Origin: Pseudaeromonas sp963677375
Lineage (GTDB): Bacteria > Pseudomonadota > Gammaproteobacteria > Enterobacterales > Aeromonadaceae
Reading direction: 5' to 3'
DNA: 64,000 bases
Assembly: GCA_963677375.2 (NCBI GenBank)
Contig: CAXXIF010000003.1
Location: 62,001 to 126,000 of the forward strand
Shown here: positions 43,890 to 52,676 of the stretch, in pieces
How positions within the stretch are numbered: the stretch's first letter is position 1
Layout: each line of letters opens with the position of its first letter
Translations under genes and position numbers: made by a program
The notes under the pieces: generated by a model
Database searches by the model: none
What the model was told of the DNA's origin: nothing
What the model saw: the letters and a program-made list of their open reading frames with translations, nothing else

Positions 43890-45296
43890 ATGTCCAGGTC
43901 CATTCCGATACAACAAGGTACCCTGTGGGGACACCCCAAGGGACTCTTTCTGTTATTCAGTACCGAACTGTGGGAGCGTTTCTCCTATTACGGTATGCGG
44001 GCACTGCTGGTGCTCTATTTAACAGCGCAAACGACTGCTGGCGGTCTCGGCTGGACCGAAGCCGATGCCCTGAAGCTGTATGGCATCTACACCGGTCTGG
44101 TGTATATCACCCCGCTCATCGGTGGCTGGTTAGCCGATAGTTTCTTGGGGCAACGTCGCGCCATCGTCATTGGCGCCATCATGATGGCACTGGGGCAATT
44201 TACCCTGGCCCTGCCTCACGCCCTGTTCCCGGAGCTGGTCAACCAGGTGTTCTACGCCGGTCTGACATTGCTGATCGCCGGTAACGGTATGTTTAAACCC
44301 AACATCTCCACCATGGTGGGTGACCTGTATGAAGCAGGTGATCATCGCCGCGATGGTGCCTTCACCATTTTCTACATGGGGATCAACCTGGGGGCTCTGT
44401 TGGCTGGTTTTGTGGCCGGTGCCGTGGCCGTCGAATGGGGCTGGCAAGCAGGCTTCGTCGCCGCCGGTATTGGCATGCTCATCTCCTTGCTGATCCAGGC
44501 GCTGCTGGCCCAACGCTATCTGGGCGATATTGGTCGCGTGCCTGCCGCACAACGGGCCGCAGCGCAACGCAGTGCCGCCCAAAAGGCGCCGCTGACCAAA
44601 CAGGAAGTGGATCGCATCAAGGTCATTCTGGTGATGGGGCTGTTTACCATCATCTTCTGGGCTGGTTTCGAACAGGCTGGTGGTCTGATGAATCTCTATA
44701 CCCAGAACTACACGGACCGGATGCTCGGCGGCTTTGAAGTACCGACCGCCTGGTTTCAATCCCTGAACCCGTTTTTCATCATTACCCTGGCGCCGCTCGT
44801 TGCTGCTCTCTGGGTCAAACTGGGTAAGCGTGAACCCAATTCTCCGGTGAAGTTTGCCATTGGCTTGTTGTTCCTGGCGGTCGGTTTCCTGTTCATGATC
44901 GGTGCTGTGCTGCAACAAGGTGGCGATGAAAGCGTCAAGACCTCTATGTTTTGGCTGGTCGGCGCCTTCTTGTTCCACACCCTGGGCGAGCTGTGCCTGT
45001 CACCCATAGGTTTGTCCATGGTTACCAAACTGGCTCCCCTGCGTCTTGCTTCGCTGATGATGGGTGCCTGGTTCGGCTTTGTGGCTCTGGCCAACTATGC
45101 CGCCGGTATGATTGGCTCCTTCGTCGGCGAGTCCGGTGCCATGTCCATCTTCGGTGGCATCGCGATCACCGCCGTAATCTGTGCCGCCATCCTGTTGATG
45201 TTTTCCAACAAGTTGATCTATTGGATGCACGGTGCCGAGGGACATGCCGAAGACCCCAGCCACATTGCCGACGATGTGGTTGTCACCAGCCACTAA
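43890..45296 (+). CDS. dtpA: Proton-dependent di/tripeptide transporter (POT family)
   Basis: 468-residue MFS/POT membrane protein with 12-14 helices. The proton-coupling ExxER motif is in FSTELWERFSYYGMRALLVLY near residue 30. The PTR2 signatures GGWLADSFLGQRRAI and FYMGINLGALLAGFVAG follow. I chose MSRSIPIQQG at 43890, with AAGGTGA upstream, over a frame 51 bp longer. Assignment to DtpA rather than another POT paralogue is tentative. The 270-bp upstream region is AT-rich with ArcA-like GTTAAT repeats. Confidence 0.85.
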   Translation: MSRSIPIQQGTLWGHPKGLFLLFSTELWERFSYYGMRALLVLYLTAQTTAGGLGWTEADALKLYGIYTGLVYITPLIGGWLADSFLGQRRAIVIGAIMMALGQFTLALPHALFPELVNQVFYAGLTLLIAGNGMFKPNISTMVGDLYEAGDHRRDGAFTIFYMGINLGALLAGFVAGAVAVEWGWQAGFVAAGIGMLISLLIQALLAQRYLGDIGRVPAAQRAAAQRSAAQKAPLTKQEVDRIKVILVMGLFTIIFWAGFEQAGGLMNLYTQNYTDRMLGGFEVPTAWFQSLNPFFIITLAPLVAALWVKLGKREPNSPVKFAIGLLFLAVGFLFMIGAVLQQGGDESVKTSMFWLVGAFLFHTLGELCLSPIGLSMVTKLAPLRLASLMMGAWFGFVALANYAAGMIGSFVGESGAMSIFGGIAITAVICAAILLMFSNKLIYWMHGAEGHAEDPSHIADDVVVTSH

Positions 45297-45324
45297 GTTG
45301 CCAGCATCAGAAAAAATCCATAAA

Positions 45325-45348
45325 AAAGCCCCCGAATTCGGGGGCTTT
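45325..45348. terminator. Terminator after the peptide transporter
   Basis: A perfect 24-bp palindrome (AAAGCCCCCGAA with TTCGGGGGCTTT), preceded by more A and so usable in both directions between convergent genes. Confidence 0.9.
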
Positions 45349-45437
45349 GCTTTGACTCACTGTTGGGGCTCACGTTCAATACCAGGCAGAGCGATATGAA
45401 CACGCCAGTGCAGCCCTTGCCTTAGAGGGCCGCCAAC

Positions 45438-45602
45438 TCAGTCATCATCACGCACAAAGCTGGCCTTGCTGACGCCACAGTCTGGACAGGTCCAATCCTC
45501 TGGCACCAATGACCAGGGGGTACCGGGCGCAATTCCCTCTTCGGGAAGCCCATCAGCCTCGTCATAAATAAACTCGCACACCTCACATCGCCACTTTGCC
45601 AT
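45438..45602 (-). CDS. Rubredoxin
   Basis: A 54-residue protein that the sequence shows clearly but whose length is easily missed: MAKWRCEVCEFIYDEADGLP, then PGTPWSLVPEDWTCPDCG. The two CxxC pairs bind a single iron. Rubredoxins pass single electrons to partners such as reductases for reactive oxygen or nitric oxide. No partner gene is adjacent; the neighbouring gene on the same strand is an iron-dependent dehydrogenase. Confidence 0.95.
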   Translation of the reverse strand: MAKWRCEVCEFIYDEADGLPEEGIAPGTPWSLVPEDWTCPDCGVSKASFVRDDD

Positions 45603-45656
45603 CACCGACCTCCAGTTTCTGTCAGGACAACCCTAGCTGAAACCAACCCCAAATAC

Positions 45657-46880
45657 TCAGAGCGAGGCTTCGAGAATGCGGCGACTTGCGTCCAGAGTCA
45701 CATCCTGACGCTCGCCGAGCGGGAAGCGGCCGTGCTGCTCCAGCTTGGCCAACAGGGCAGGGATTGCCTCCGCCGTCACCCCATAGGCTCCGAGTCGGGT
45801 CGCGACACCCAGCGACTCGAAGAACTCACGGGTCTTGGCAATGGCCTGTTGAATGCGGGCCGCTTCATCATCGCCGTGCAGACCCCAGACCCGAGAAGCA
45901 TATTGCAGTAATTTCTCCCGCTTGCCTTCCGCCTGTTGAGCCAACATGGAGGGAAGCAAAATAGCCAGCGTCTGGGCATGGTCCAGACCATGCAACGCCG
46001 TGATCTCATGACCTATCATATGAGTGGCCCAGTCTTGGGGCACACCGGTACCGATCAGACCATTCAGTGCCATAGTCGCGGTCCACATAATATTGGCCCG
46101 CGCCGCATAGTTTTCCGGCTCGGCCAGCACCTTGGGACCCTCTTCGATCAAGGTCAGCAACAGACCCTCAGCGAAACGGTCCTGCACCTTGGCATCCACG
46201 GGGAAAGTCAGGTACTGCTCCATCACGTGAACAAAAGCATCGACCACCCCATTGGCAGTCTGTTGCCGCGGCAGGGTGAAACTCTTGGTTGGGTCCAGCA
46301 CCGAGAAGCGTGGATAGACAGCCGGATTGGTGAAGAACAGCTTATCCCGCTGACTCTTGGTAATCAGCGAAACGCCGGCGTTAGCCCCGTTGGCAGCAGG
46401 CAATGCCACTCGTGTCACCTGGCGGCTGATCACGGCACCACAATTCATCTCGGAGCCGGTAGCAGGCAGCGTCAGCACTGAACCCATCGGCAACGCCTGT
46501 TTGAGCGTCGCCCCACCATCCAGCAGTATGTCCCAAGGATCGCTGCCGACCCAACAGGCTGCCGCCGCGATAAACTTGGTGCCATCGATGACAGAGCCGC
46601 CCCCAACCGCCAACAGAAAATCAATCTTTTCACGTTTGACCAGTTCGACAGCCTGCATCAGGGTTTCATAAGTCGGGTTGGGCTCGATGCCGGAAAACTC
46701 GAACAACTCACGTCCAGTCAGAGCCGCTTTCACTTCATCCAGTACGCCAAACTTGACCACACTACCACCGCCATAGGTGATGAGGATGCGTGCGTCCTGC
46801 GGAATTTCCTGACCTACAGCCGCGATCTGACTAGTGCCAAACAGGATCTTGGTGGGGTTATGAAATGCGAAGTTGTACAT
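45657..46880 (-). CDS. Iron-containing alcohol dehydrogenase, YqhD-like
   Basis: 407-residue group III dehydrogenase. The NAD(P)-binding GGGSVIDGTKFIAAA and LPATGSEMNCGAV regions and the metal-binding His residues in THMIGHEITALHGLDHAQTLA are visible. The N-terminus MYNFAFHNPTKILFG is the YqhD type, which reduces short-chain aldehydes with NADPH. It is followed 54 bp later by rubredoxin on the same strand. Confidence 0.92.
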   Translation of the reverse strand: MYNFAFHNPTKILFGTSQIAAVGQEIPQDARILITYGGGSVVKFGVLDEVKAALTGRELFEFSGIEPNPTYETLMQAVELVKREKIDFLLAVGGGSVIDGTKFIAAAACWVGSDPWDILLDGGATLKQALPMGSVLTLPATGSEMNCGAVISRQVTRVALPAANGANAGVSLITKSQRDKLFFTNPAVYPRFSVLDPTKSFTLPRQQTANGVVDAFVHVMEQYLTFPVDAKVQDRFAEGLLLTLIEEGPKVLAEPENYAARANIMWTATMALNGLIGTGVPQDWATHMIGHEITALHGLDHAQTLAILLPSMLAQQAEGKREKLLQYASRVWGLHGDDEAARIQQAIAKTREFFESLGVATRLGAYGVTAEAIPALLAKLEQHGRFPLGERQDVTLDASRRILEASL

Positions 46881-47027
46881 GCGTCTCTCCTATGCTGTTG
46901 TTCTATTTATGCAAACTTGCTGCATAACAAACAATAGTGAATGAACCGAGCAAAATAACAAAGCGGAGGCCAAACGTCATTAAGAAATCTATAAATATCA
47001 AAAAAAGTAGACATTTTTATCATTATT

Positions 47028-47061
47028 TATCCATATAACTGTAACAAGCGACTCCTAGTAT
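47028..47061 (+). promoter_or_regulatory. Predicted PhoB-dependent promoter
   Basis: CTGTAAC (47039-47045) matches the downstream half of a Pho box and lies 10 bp before a TAGTAT -10 (47056-47061), the spacing found in E. coli phoA. The upstream half (TATCCAT) is degenerate. There is no -35, as expected for PhoB activation. Confidence 0.5.
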
Positions 47062-47093
47062 CGAACCACTTTCAGTAAAGGAGTTACGCTATC

Positions 47094-48503
47094 ATGCACA
47101 AGTTGGCACCACTTGCCCTGCTCTTCTCCGCCGGTCTGCTGCTGGCCGGTTGTAACAGTGACAACACCGAAACCACGGTGAAAACCACCCCCAAAAATGT
47201 CCTGTTTTTCCTCGGTGATGGCATGGGGATCACCACCCTGACCGCCTCGCGGATCTATGCCTACGGCGAAGATGGCAGCCTGACCATAGACACACTGCCG
47301 GAAACCAGCTTCCTCAAAACCTATTCGCATGATTCTCAGGTCACCGACTCTGCCCCCTCCATGTCCGCCTATATGACCGGCGTGAAGAGCAACAATGGCG
47401 TCATCTCCATGGACAGCGACGCCACCCAATTGGCCGATTGCAGCGCCAGTGCTGGCAAAGCCATGCCAACCCTGCTGGAGCTGGCCAAGGCTGCCGGCAT
47501 GGGCACCGGCGTGGTCACCACGACGCGCGTCACCCATGCCACACCGGCAGCTACCTATGCTCACATCTGTAACCGCGATCTGGAAAACGACATAGCCGCA
47601 CAGGCAGTTCCGGGCGGTAGCGGCTTCAATACGGCACTGATCGATGGGGTCGATGTCATCCTCGGTGGCGGTCGCAAGCAGTTTCTGCCATCAACCACCC
47701 TCAAGGGTGGGCGCAGCGACAACCGGGATCTGGTCGCCGAACTGGAAGCCCAAGGCTATGGTTACGCCGCCAACAAGGATGAACTGACAGCCGCCGATAC
47801 CGGCAAGCGGCTCATCGGTTTGTTTAACGACAGCCATCTCTCCTACGATCTGGATCGTGTCAACGGCAAGGCTCCCACAGAACCGTCATTGACGGATATG
47901 ACCACCAAAGCCATTGATATCCTGAGTAAAAAAGAGAAAGGCTTCTTCCTGATGGTCGAAGGCGGCCGTATCGACCACGCCTTGCACGACACCAATGCCA
48001 AACGCGCCCTGCAAGATACCCTGGCCTTCGATAACGCCATCAAGGCGGCCATCGACAAGATGAAGGTTCTGGACCCTGACCTGAAAAACACCCTGATCGT
48101 GGTGACGGCCGACCATGACCACACCCTGGTGCTCAACGGTTACGCCAAACGTACCGGCAAAACCACCAGCAGCGAGGCCGGTGTCCTCGGGGTCGTGAAA
48201 AACTATGGCGGCAGCAGCATCGGCCAAGCCACCACGGATGCCAACGGCATGCCCTACTCCATCATCGGCTTCGGCAACGGCTCCAACCGGGTGGATGGAC
48301 CACGCACGGCCATCGATGACGCCATGACCAGCGCCGACGACTACCGTCAGGAAGTCGTGTTCCAGGTTGGCACCCCCGGCAGTGAAACCCACGGCGGCAC
48401 TCACGTCTTCCTCGGCGCCACCGGCATGGGCGCAAGTAATTTCCATGGTGTCATGGAAAATACTGCCGTGTTCAACATCATCAAGACAGCTGCCGACCTG
48501 TAA
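47094..48503 (+). CDS. Alkaline phosphatase, lipoprotein form
   Basis: Periplasmic phosphomonoesterase of 469 residues, PhoA superfamily. The signal ends in a lipobox, LLAGC, so it is probably lipid-anchored. The nucleophile Ser lies in TDSAPSMSAYMTGVK, the first metal site in LFFLGDGMG, and further ligands in MVEGGRIDHALHDTN, TADHDHT and GSETHGGTHV. AAAGGAG precedes the start. It is followed 27 bp after its stop by a paralogue, which suggests a Pho-regulated pair. Confidence 0.93.
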   Translation: MHKLAPLALLFSAGLLLAGCNSDNTETTVKTTPKNVLFFLGDGMGITTLTASRIYAYGEDGSLTIDTLPETSFLKTYSHDSQVTDSAPSMSAYMTGVKSNNGVISMDSDATQLADCSASAGKAMPTLLELAKAAGMGTGVVTTTRVTHATPAATYAHICNRDLENDIAAQAVPGGSGFNTALIDGVDVILGGGRKQFLPSTTLKGGRSDNRDLVAELEAQGYGYAANKDELTAADTGKRLIGLFNDSHLSYDLDRVNGKAPTEPSLTDMTTKAIDILSKKEKGFFLMVEGGRIDHALHDTNAKRALQDTLAFDNAIKAAIDKMKVLDPDLKNTLIVVTADHDHTLVLNGYAKRTGKTTSSEAGVLGVVKNYGGSSIGQATTDANGMPYSIIGFGNGSNRVDGPRTAIDDAMTSADDYRQEVVFQVGTPGSETHGGTHVFLGATGMGASNFHGVMENTAVFNIIKTAADL

Positions 48504-48530
48504 TTGCCAGAATCCAAGGAGTATTTATTC

Positions 48531-49911
48531 ATGTTAAAACCTATTCTGCTCAGCGCTGTTATCGCAGCAACCCTGGCATCGTCTGCCGCCATAGCGGCTC
48601 CGGCCAAGAACGTCATCTTCTTCCTCGGTGATGGTATGGGACCAACCACAGTCACCGCCGCACAAATTTACAAGGTGGGTGAAGAGGGGCTGCTGACGAT
48701 GGAGACCCTCGACTACACGGCTCGCATCAAGACCTTCTCCCATGATGCCCAGACCACGGACTCGGCACCCTCCATGTCGGCCTACATGACCGGTGTGAAG
48801 ATGAACAACGAAGTCATCTCCATGAGCTCAGATACGATTGCCGAGGCGCCGTTGAAGGATGCTAATGGCAACAAGGGGCTCAGTGGCTGTGCCAGTAACA
48901 ATGGCCAGGCCGTTCCGACCCTGCTGGAACTCGCCAAAGCCAAAGGGAAAGCCGTCGGCTCCGTGACCACCACAGAACTGACTCACGCGACTCCGGCCGC
49001 CACCTACGCCCATATCTGCCACCGTGATGCCGCCTATGACATCGCCGCCCAGGCAGTTCCGGGCGGCGCCGGTTTCAACAGCGCGCTGGGGGATGGCGTG
49101 GATGTGCTGATGGGGGGCGGAGCCAATTACTGGACCCCTTACAACGCCGACAGCAACACTCGTGGCCGCGCCGATGGCCGGGATCTGCCAGCCGAACTCA
49201 AGGCCTTGGGTTATGCCAGCGTCACCACCAAGAGTGAACTCGAAGCGGTCGACCCGGCCAGTAACGGCAAGTTGATCGGTCTGTTCAGCAAAGACTATCA
49301 CCTGGATTACGATCTGGACCGGCAGAAGAATGCGGCCAGCACCCAGCCCTCCCTGGCCGAGATGACCAGCAAGGCCATCGATGTGCTCAGCACTCACAAT
49401 GATGGCTATTTCTTGATGGTCGAAGGCGGTCGCATCGACCACGCCCTGCACGGCACCAATGCCAAGCGAGCGCTGCAGGATACAGTAGCCTTCGATGATG
49501 CCATCAAGATGGCGCTCTCCAAGGTGGATTTGAGCAACACCCTGATCGTCGTCACCGCCGACCATGACCACACCATGACCTTCAACGGCTACTCCGCCAA
49601 GGGCAACAACATCCTGGATCTGGTCAAAGAAGGCAGTGACAAGACCATCAAGCGCGATGTCAACGGCAATGCCATCACCACGCTGGCCTTCGGTAACGGT
49701 CCAAACCGCAAAGATGTGCGCACCGATCTGACCAGCGATGAAGTCATGGGCCGATGATTATCTGCAGGAAAGCGGCGTCAAACTGGGCTCTGAAACCCAT
49801 GGCGGTGGAGATGTCATGCTGTTCGCCAGTGGCAGCAATGCCAATACCTTCAAGGGCACGTTGGATAACACCAAGGTCTTCGAACTGGTGAAAACCGCTC
49901 AGGATCTGTAA
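48531..49911 (+). pseudogene. Second alkaline phosphatase, disrupted near its 3' end
   Basis: Paralogue of the preceding gene. The ATG at 48531 has AAGGAG upstream and opens a Sec signal peptide (to SSAAIAAPA) with no lipobox. All metal motifs up to TADHDHTMTFNGY are present. After DLTSDEVM an extra G in the GGG at 49748-49750 leads to a stop (GR then TGA). Removing it restores ADDYLQESGVKLGSETHGGG, which carries the last metal-binding His, and a normal end at AQDL (TAA at 49911). It is a mutation or a sequencing error. Confidence 0.88.
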
Positions 49912-49928
49912 GTCGTACCCCTGTTCAG

Positions 49929-49954
49929 GCAGGCCCGGTCGGGCCTGCTTTTTT
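49929..49954 (+). terminator. Terminator of the phosphatase pair
   Basis: An 8-bp stem (GCAGGCCC with GGGCCTGC), loop GGTC, then TTTTTT. Confidence 0.92.
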
Positions 49955-49979
49955 GCCTGTAATAAAGGATGCTGTCTCT

Positions 49980-50723
49980 ATGTCTTGGTTGCCTTTCCTG
50001 TGTGACACTTTCGGTCTGCGGCTCCGTCGCCCTCTGGCGACAGTTTGTCGGGGTCTGGCCCTGTCAGGGCTACTGGCCTGCGGCACCGCAACCGCTGCCC
50101 CTCCCGATATCAACGCACTCATCAGCTATACCACACTGGAAGTGAGCCCGGATGGCATCACCCAGCAACACAGCTACAAGGAGCGCTGGATACGCACCGC
50201 TGACACCGTCTGGAGTGAGCGTTTAATCCCGCTGCCGGTGGCCCGCGCCTTTCACCAGATCCATGACGCCAGCAAGGTGCCACACAAACATTTCTTGTAT
50301 CAGATGGCCGCCCGTTGGGTCACGCAACAACCGGATCAGAGCCTCAAGCTGGTCTATGTCGACCATTACCATAAAAACCAGATCTACTACCCACCCATCG
50401 AATATGGCCAAGCCGGATTCAACCCCGACTGGACCCTCATCAGCCAGTTGTTCAACCCGGCGTTGCTCAGTGAATTTACTCCAACCGATGACGAGGCCCC
50501 CGAAGGTGCCCATTGGTACCAGCATGAACAAGGCAACACCATTATGCGGGTGCTGTGGTCCGACACCCTGCAGTTGGCGCTGGCCCTCGACCGCCATACC
50601 CGCGACGGCTACAAACAATACCGGATGGACGTCAAGCTCAAGTCCCCTGTCGCCAGCGACCATCTGCCGTGGCTGAAACTGCAGGAGTATGACAGCAAGG
50701 AGATCAGCGATTTCTTTGACTGA
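49980..50723 (+). CDS. Exported protein of unknown function
   Basis: 247 residues from the ATG at 49980, with AAAGGA upstream. A basic N-region and a hydrophobic segment (VCRGLALSGLLACGTATAA) make a plausible signal peptide. The mature part has mixed beta-like sequence with aromatic-rich motifs (VDHYHKNQIYYPPIEYG, EGAHWYQHEQGNTIM) and ends DSKEISDFFD. I recognise no catalytic motif. It lies directly after the phosphatase pair and its terminator and directly before the island's tRNA. Confidence 0.7.
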   Translation: MSWLPFLCDTFGLRLRRPLATVCRGLALSGLLACGTATAAPPDINALISYTTLEVSPDGITQQHSYKERWIRTADTVWSERLIPLPVARAFHQIHDASKVPHKHFLYQMAARWVTQQPDQSLKLVYVDHYHKNQIYYPPIEYGQAGFNPDWTLISQLFNPALLSEFTPTDDEAPEGAHWYQHEQGNTIMRVLWSDTLQLALALDRHTRDGYKQYRMDVKLKSPVASDHLPWLKLQEYDSKEISDFFD

Positions 50724-50831
50724 TCGTATGCTCAAAACTTCGGCAAACGCATCGCAGAGCTGCTATTTCGTGAGCTAAATTGTTGCGAAGGGATTGATCA
50801 GCCTGATAAAAAGGGGAAAATAGGCCCCCGA

Positions 50832-50907
50832 GCCGGTATAGCTCAGTTGGTAGAGCAGCGCATTCGTAATGCGAAGGTCGTAGGTTCGACTCCTATTACC
50901 GGCACCA
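50832..50907 (+). tRNA. tRNA-Thr (CGT), island integration site
   Basis: 76 nt with encoded CCA; anticodon CGU. The DNA after its 3' end is an integrase remnant and island genes, so its 3' part very likely forms the attachment site. E. coli thrW, also tRNA-Thr(CGU), is a known island target. No second copy of the 3' end is found in the rest of the window. Confidence 0.95.
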
Positions 50908-50913
50908 TATAAA

Positions 50914-50957
50914 ACAAAGGGTTAGCTTCTTCACGAGGCTAACCCTTTGTGCTTTTT
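50914..50957 (+). terminator. Terminator after tRNA-Thr
   Basis: A 13-bp perfect stem (ACAAAGGGTTAGC with GCTAACCCTTTGT), 11-nt loop, then GCTTTTT. Confidence 0.9.
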
Positions 50958-50962
50958 ATGGA

Positions 50963-51116
50963 ATTCGTACTTACTCGCGTACTTATTGGTACACGGCTAA
51001 GGACTTCACCTTCATCGTAAACTTAGCTTTCTCAGAACGATTAAGGCCAATTAGTGGCCATCGTGAATTTCTCTTTCCTGGGCAACGAGATCCCGAGAAT
51101 CATACCAACGAACAGA
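50963..51116 (+). pseudogene. Integrase remnant, upstream fragment
   Basis: The frame reads AKDFTFIVNLAF and SGHREFLFPGQRDP to HTNEQ, which resembles the middle of P4-type tyrosine integrases just before the catalytic domain. The N-terminal two-thirds is missing, since the tRNA lies only about 60 bp upstream. The fragment is broken by the IS3-family element at 51117. Joining it across the element to 52333 (after removing one CAGA) restores frame as NEQTTNAALKRMG. Confidence 0.75.
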
Positions 51117-51150
51117 TGTAATGACCCACTGAAATCCTGCTCAGGTCATA

Positions 51151-51483
51151 ATGAGTGGAGATCACAGACATGAGCATCACGATGACGAAGAAATCAAACG
51201 TTGGACCGCCAAGCGCAAGACCGCTTTGGTCATGGACATTATCCAGGGCAAGACCACCATATCCGAGGCTGCTCGCTCCTTCGATTTAGCGCCCTCCGAG
51301 ATTGAGGAATGGGTTAATGATGCCAAGCAGGGCATGGAGAATGCCTTGCGCGCCAAGCCGTTGGATATCCGCGAGCAGTACGAGAAACAGCTCAAAGAGC
51401 TCCAGGAGGCCTATGGCGAAGCCATGCTGGAGCTCCGTGCCAGAAAAAAGTTGGCCTCCCTGCTGGGCGAGGACGACAAATAG
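51151..51483 (+). CDS. IS3-family transposase OrfA
   Basis: 110-residue helix-turn-helix protein (KRKTALVMDIIQGKTTISEAARSFDLAPSEIEEWV) followed by a leucine-zipper-like helix. The slippery sequence A-AAA-AAG lies at 51444-51450. A -1 shift there leads into an open frame that continues without a stop into OrfB, so the OrfAB transposase is made by programmed frameshifting. Confidence 0.9.
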   Translation: MSGDHRHEHHDDEEIKRWTAKRKTALVMDIIQGKTTISEAARSFDLAPSEIEEWVNDAKQGMENALRAKPLDIREQYEKQLKELQEAYGEAMLELRARKKLASLLGEDDK

Positions 51484-51503
51484 TCGCTGATGTTCAGCAG
51501 GGA

Positions 51504-52301
51504 TTGCGCGCCGAGGGCACCGAAGTCTCCGTAAGTAAAATCTGCCGTTGGTTTGGCTTGCCACGTCGCAGTTGGTATTACCGAAGCATCAAGACAGCGC
51601 CCAAGATTCAGGAGCATCTGGTCGTGCCGATCAAGGCCATGATCGAGGAAAATCCATCGTTCGGCTATCGGACCGTGGCGGCACTGCTGGGCTTTAACAA
51701 GAACACGGTACAGCGCATTTTCCAGCTCAAGGGGTGGCAAGTCCGTAAACGTCCGGTTGGGTTTCGCCCGCGGATCCAGGCCTTGCCCTCGGTGGCATCG
51801 GCCCCCAACCAGCGTTGGGCGACCGACTTGTGCCGGATCTGGGCTGGGCGTGATGGCTGGTGTTCGTTGGCCCTGGTGATTGATTGCCATACCCGTGAGC
51901 TGCTGGGTTGGCATCTATCGCGCAGTGGTAAATCCAAGACGGCCGAGGCGGCGCTGGAGCAGGCGCTGATAACCCGATTCGGATGCCTGGGGCGGGTAAC
52001 CACGCCGTTCTTGTTACGCAGCGACAATGGCTTGGTGTTTACCAGTCGCAACTATACCGCGCTGGTCAAAAGCTATGGGTTACAACAGGAGTTCATCACG
52101 CCGTACACGCCAGAGCAAAACGGTATGGTAGAGCGGGCGATCCGAACCCTGAAAGAGCAATGTGCGCACCGGCAGCGGTTCGAGACGTTGCAGCATGCCA
52201 GTAGAGTGATTGGCGACTGGATCCAGTTTTACAACCAGAAGCGCCCCCATCAGGCGCTAAAGATGAAAACCCCGGCGCAGGCCTATGCCGAAGCCGCTTA
52301 G
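51504..52301 (+). CDS. IS3-family transposase OrfB (DDE integrase domain)
   Basis: 265 residues in the -1 frame relative to orfA. The catalytic residues are visible in RWATDLCRIW, LRSDNGLVFTS and QNGMVERAIRTLKEQ. The listed start is a TTG with no good ribosome binding site. The frame is open further upstream into orfA, so expression as an OrfAB fusion is the likely route. Confidence 0.93.
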   Translation: MRAEGTEVSVSKICRWFGLPRRSWYYRSIKTAPKIQEHLVVPIKAMIEENPSFGYRTVAALLGFNKNTVQRIFQLKGWQVRKRPVGFRPRIQALPSVASAPNQRWATDLCRIWAGRDGWCSLALVIDCHTRELLGWHLSRSGKSKTAEAALEQALITRFGCLGRVTTPFLLRSDNGLVFTSRNYTALVKSYGLQQEFITPYTPEQNGMVERAIRTLKEQCAHRQRFETLQHASRVIGDWIQFYNQKRPHQALKMKTPAQAYAEAA

Positions 52302-52328
52302 TTGTGCAGGAACAGCTGGGTCATTACA

Positions 52329-52613
52329 CAGACAACTAATGCCGCGCTTAAGCGTATGGGGCTAAAAGGAAAGCTGGTTGCACACGGTCTGCGAGCTCTG
52401 GGCAGAACAACCCTCAACGAGAAGGGATTTGACCCGGATGTGATCGAGGCAGCGTTGGCGCACTCAGATAAAGACGAAGTCCGCAGTGCCTACAACCGTA
52501 CAGATTATCTAGACAGAAGCCGCGAGATGATGGCCTGGTGGTCTGAACACATCGAAAGGTCCGCCAGTGTAGGCTCAGCATTGACGTGGAGACCGACAGT
52601 TGTAGCGAGCTAG
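52329..52613 (+). pseudogene. Integrase remnant, catalytic C-terminal fragment
   Basis: Continues the integrase frame as TTNAALKRMGLKGKLVAHGLRALGRTTLNE and so on. The catalytic Arg (AHGLR), His (LAHSDKDEV) and Tyr (RSAYNRTDYLDR) are all still present, ending near VVAS. With the N-terminus gone and the IS3 insertion, it cannot make an integrase. It is of the P4/CP4 type found in tRNA-linked islands. Confidence 0.85.
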
Positions 52614-52676
52614 AGGCTCGACAATCACAGCAGACAATATAAAGCGGGAGCTTATGGCTCCCGCTATACCCCACGT

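Larger units (their letters stand above)
51117..52328 (+). mobile_element. Complete IS3-family insertion sequence
   Basis: A 1,212-bp element with imperfect terminal inverted repeats: left end TGTAATGACCCACTGAAATC, right end (complement) TGTAATGACCCAGCTGTTCC. The flanking 4-bp direct repeat CAGA (51113-51116 and 52329-52332) is the target duplication. It contains orfA and orfB with a slippery A6G heptamer. Both ends and genes are intact, so it may be active. Confidence 0.93.
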
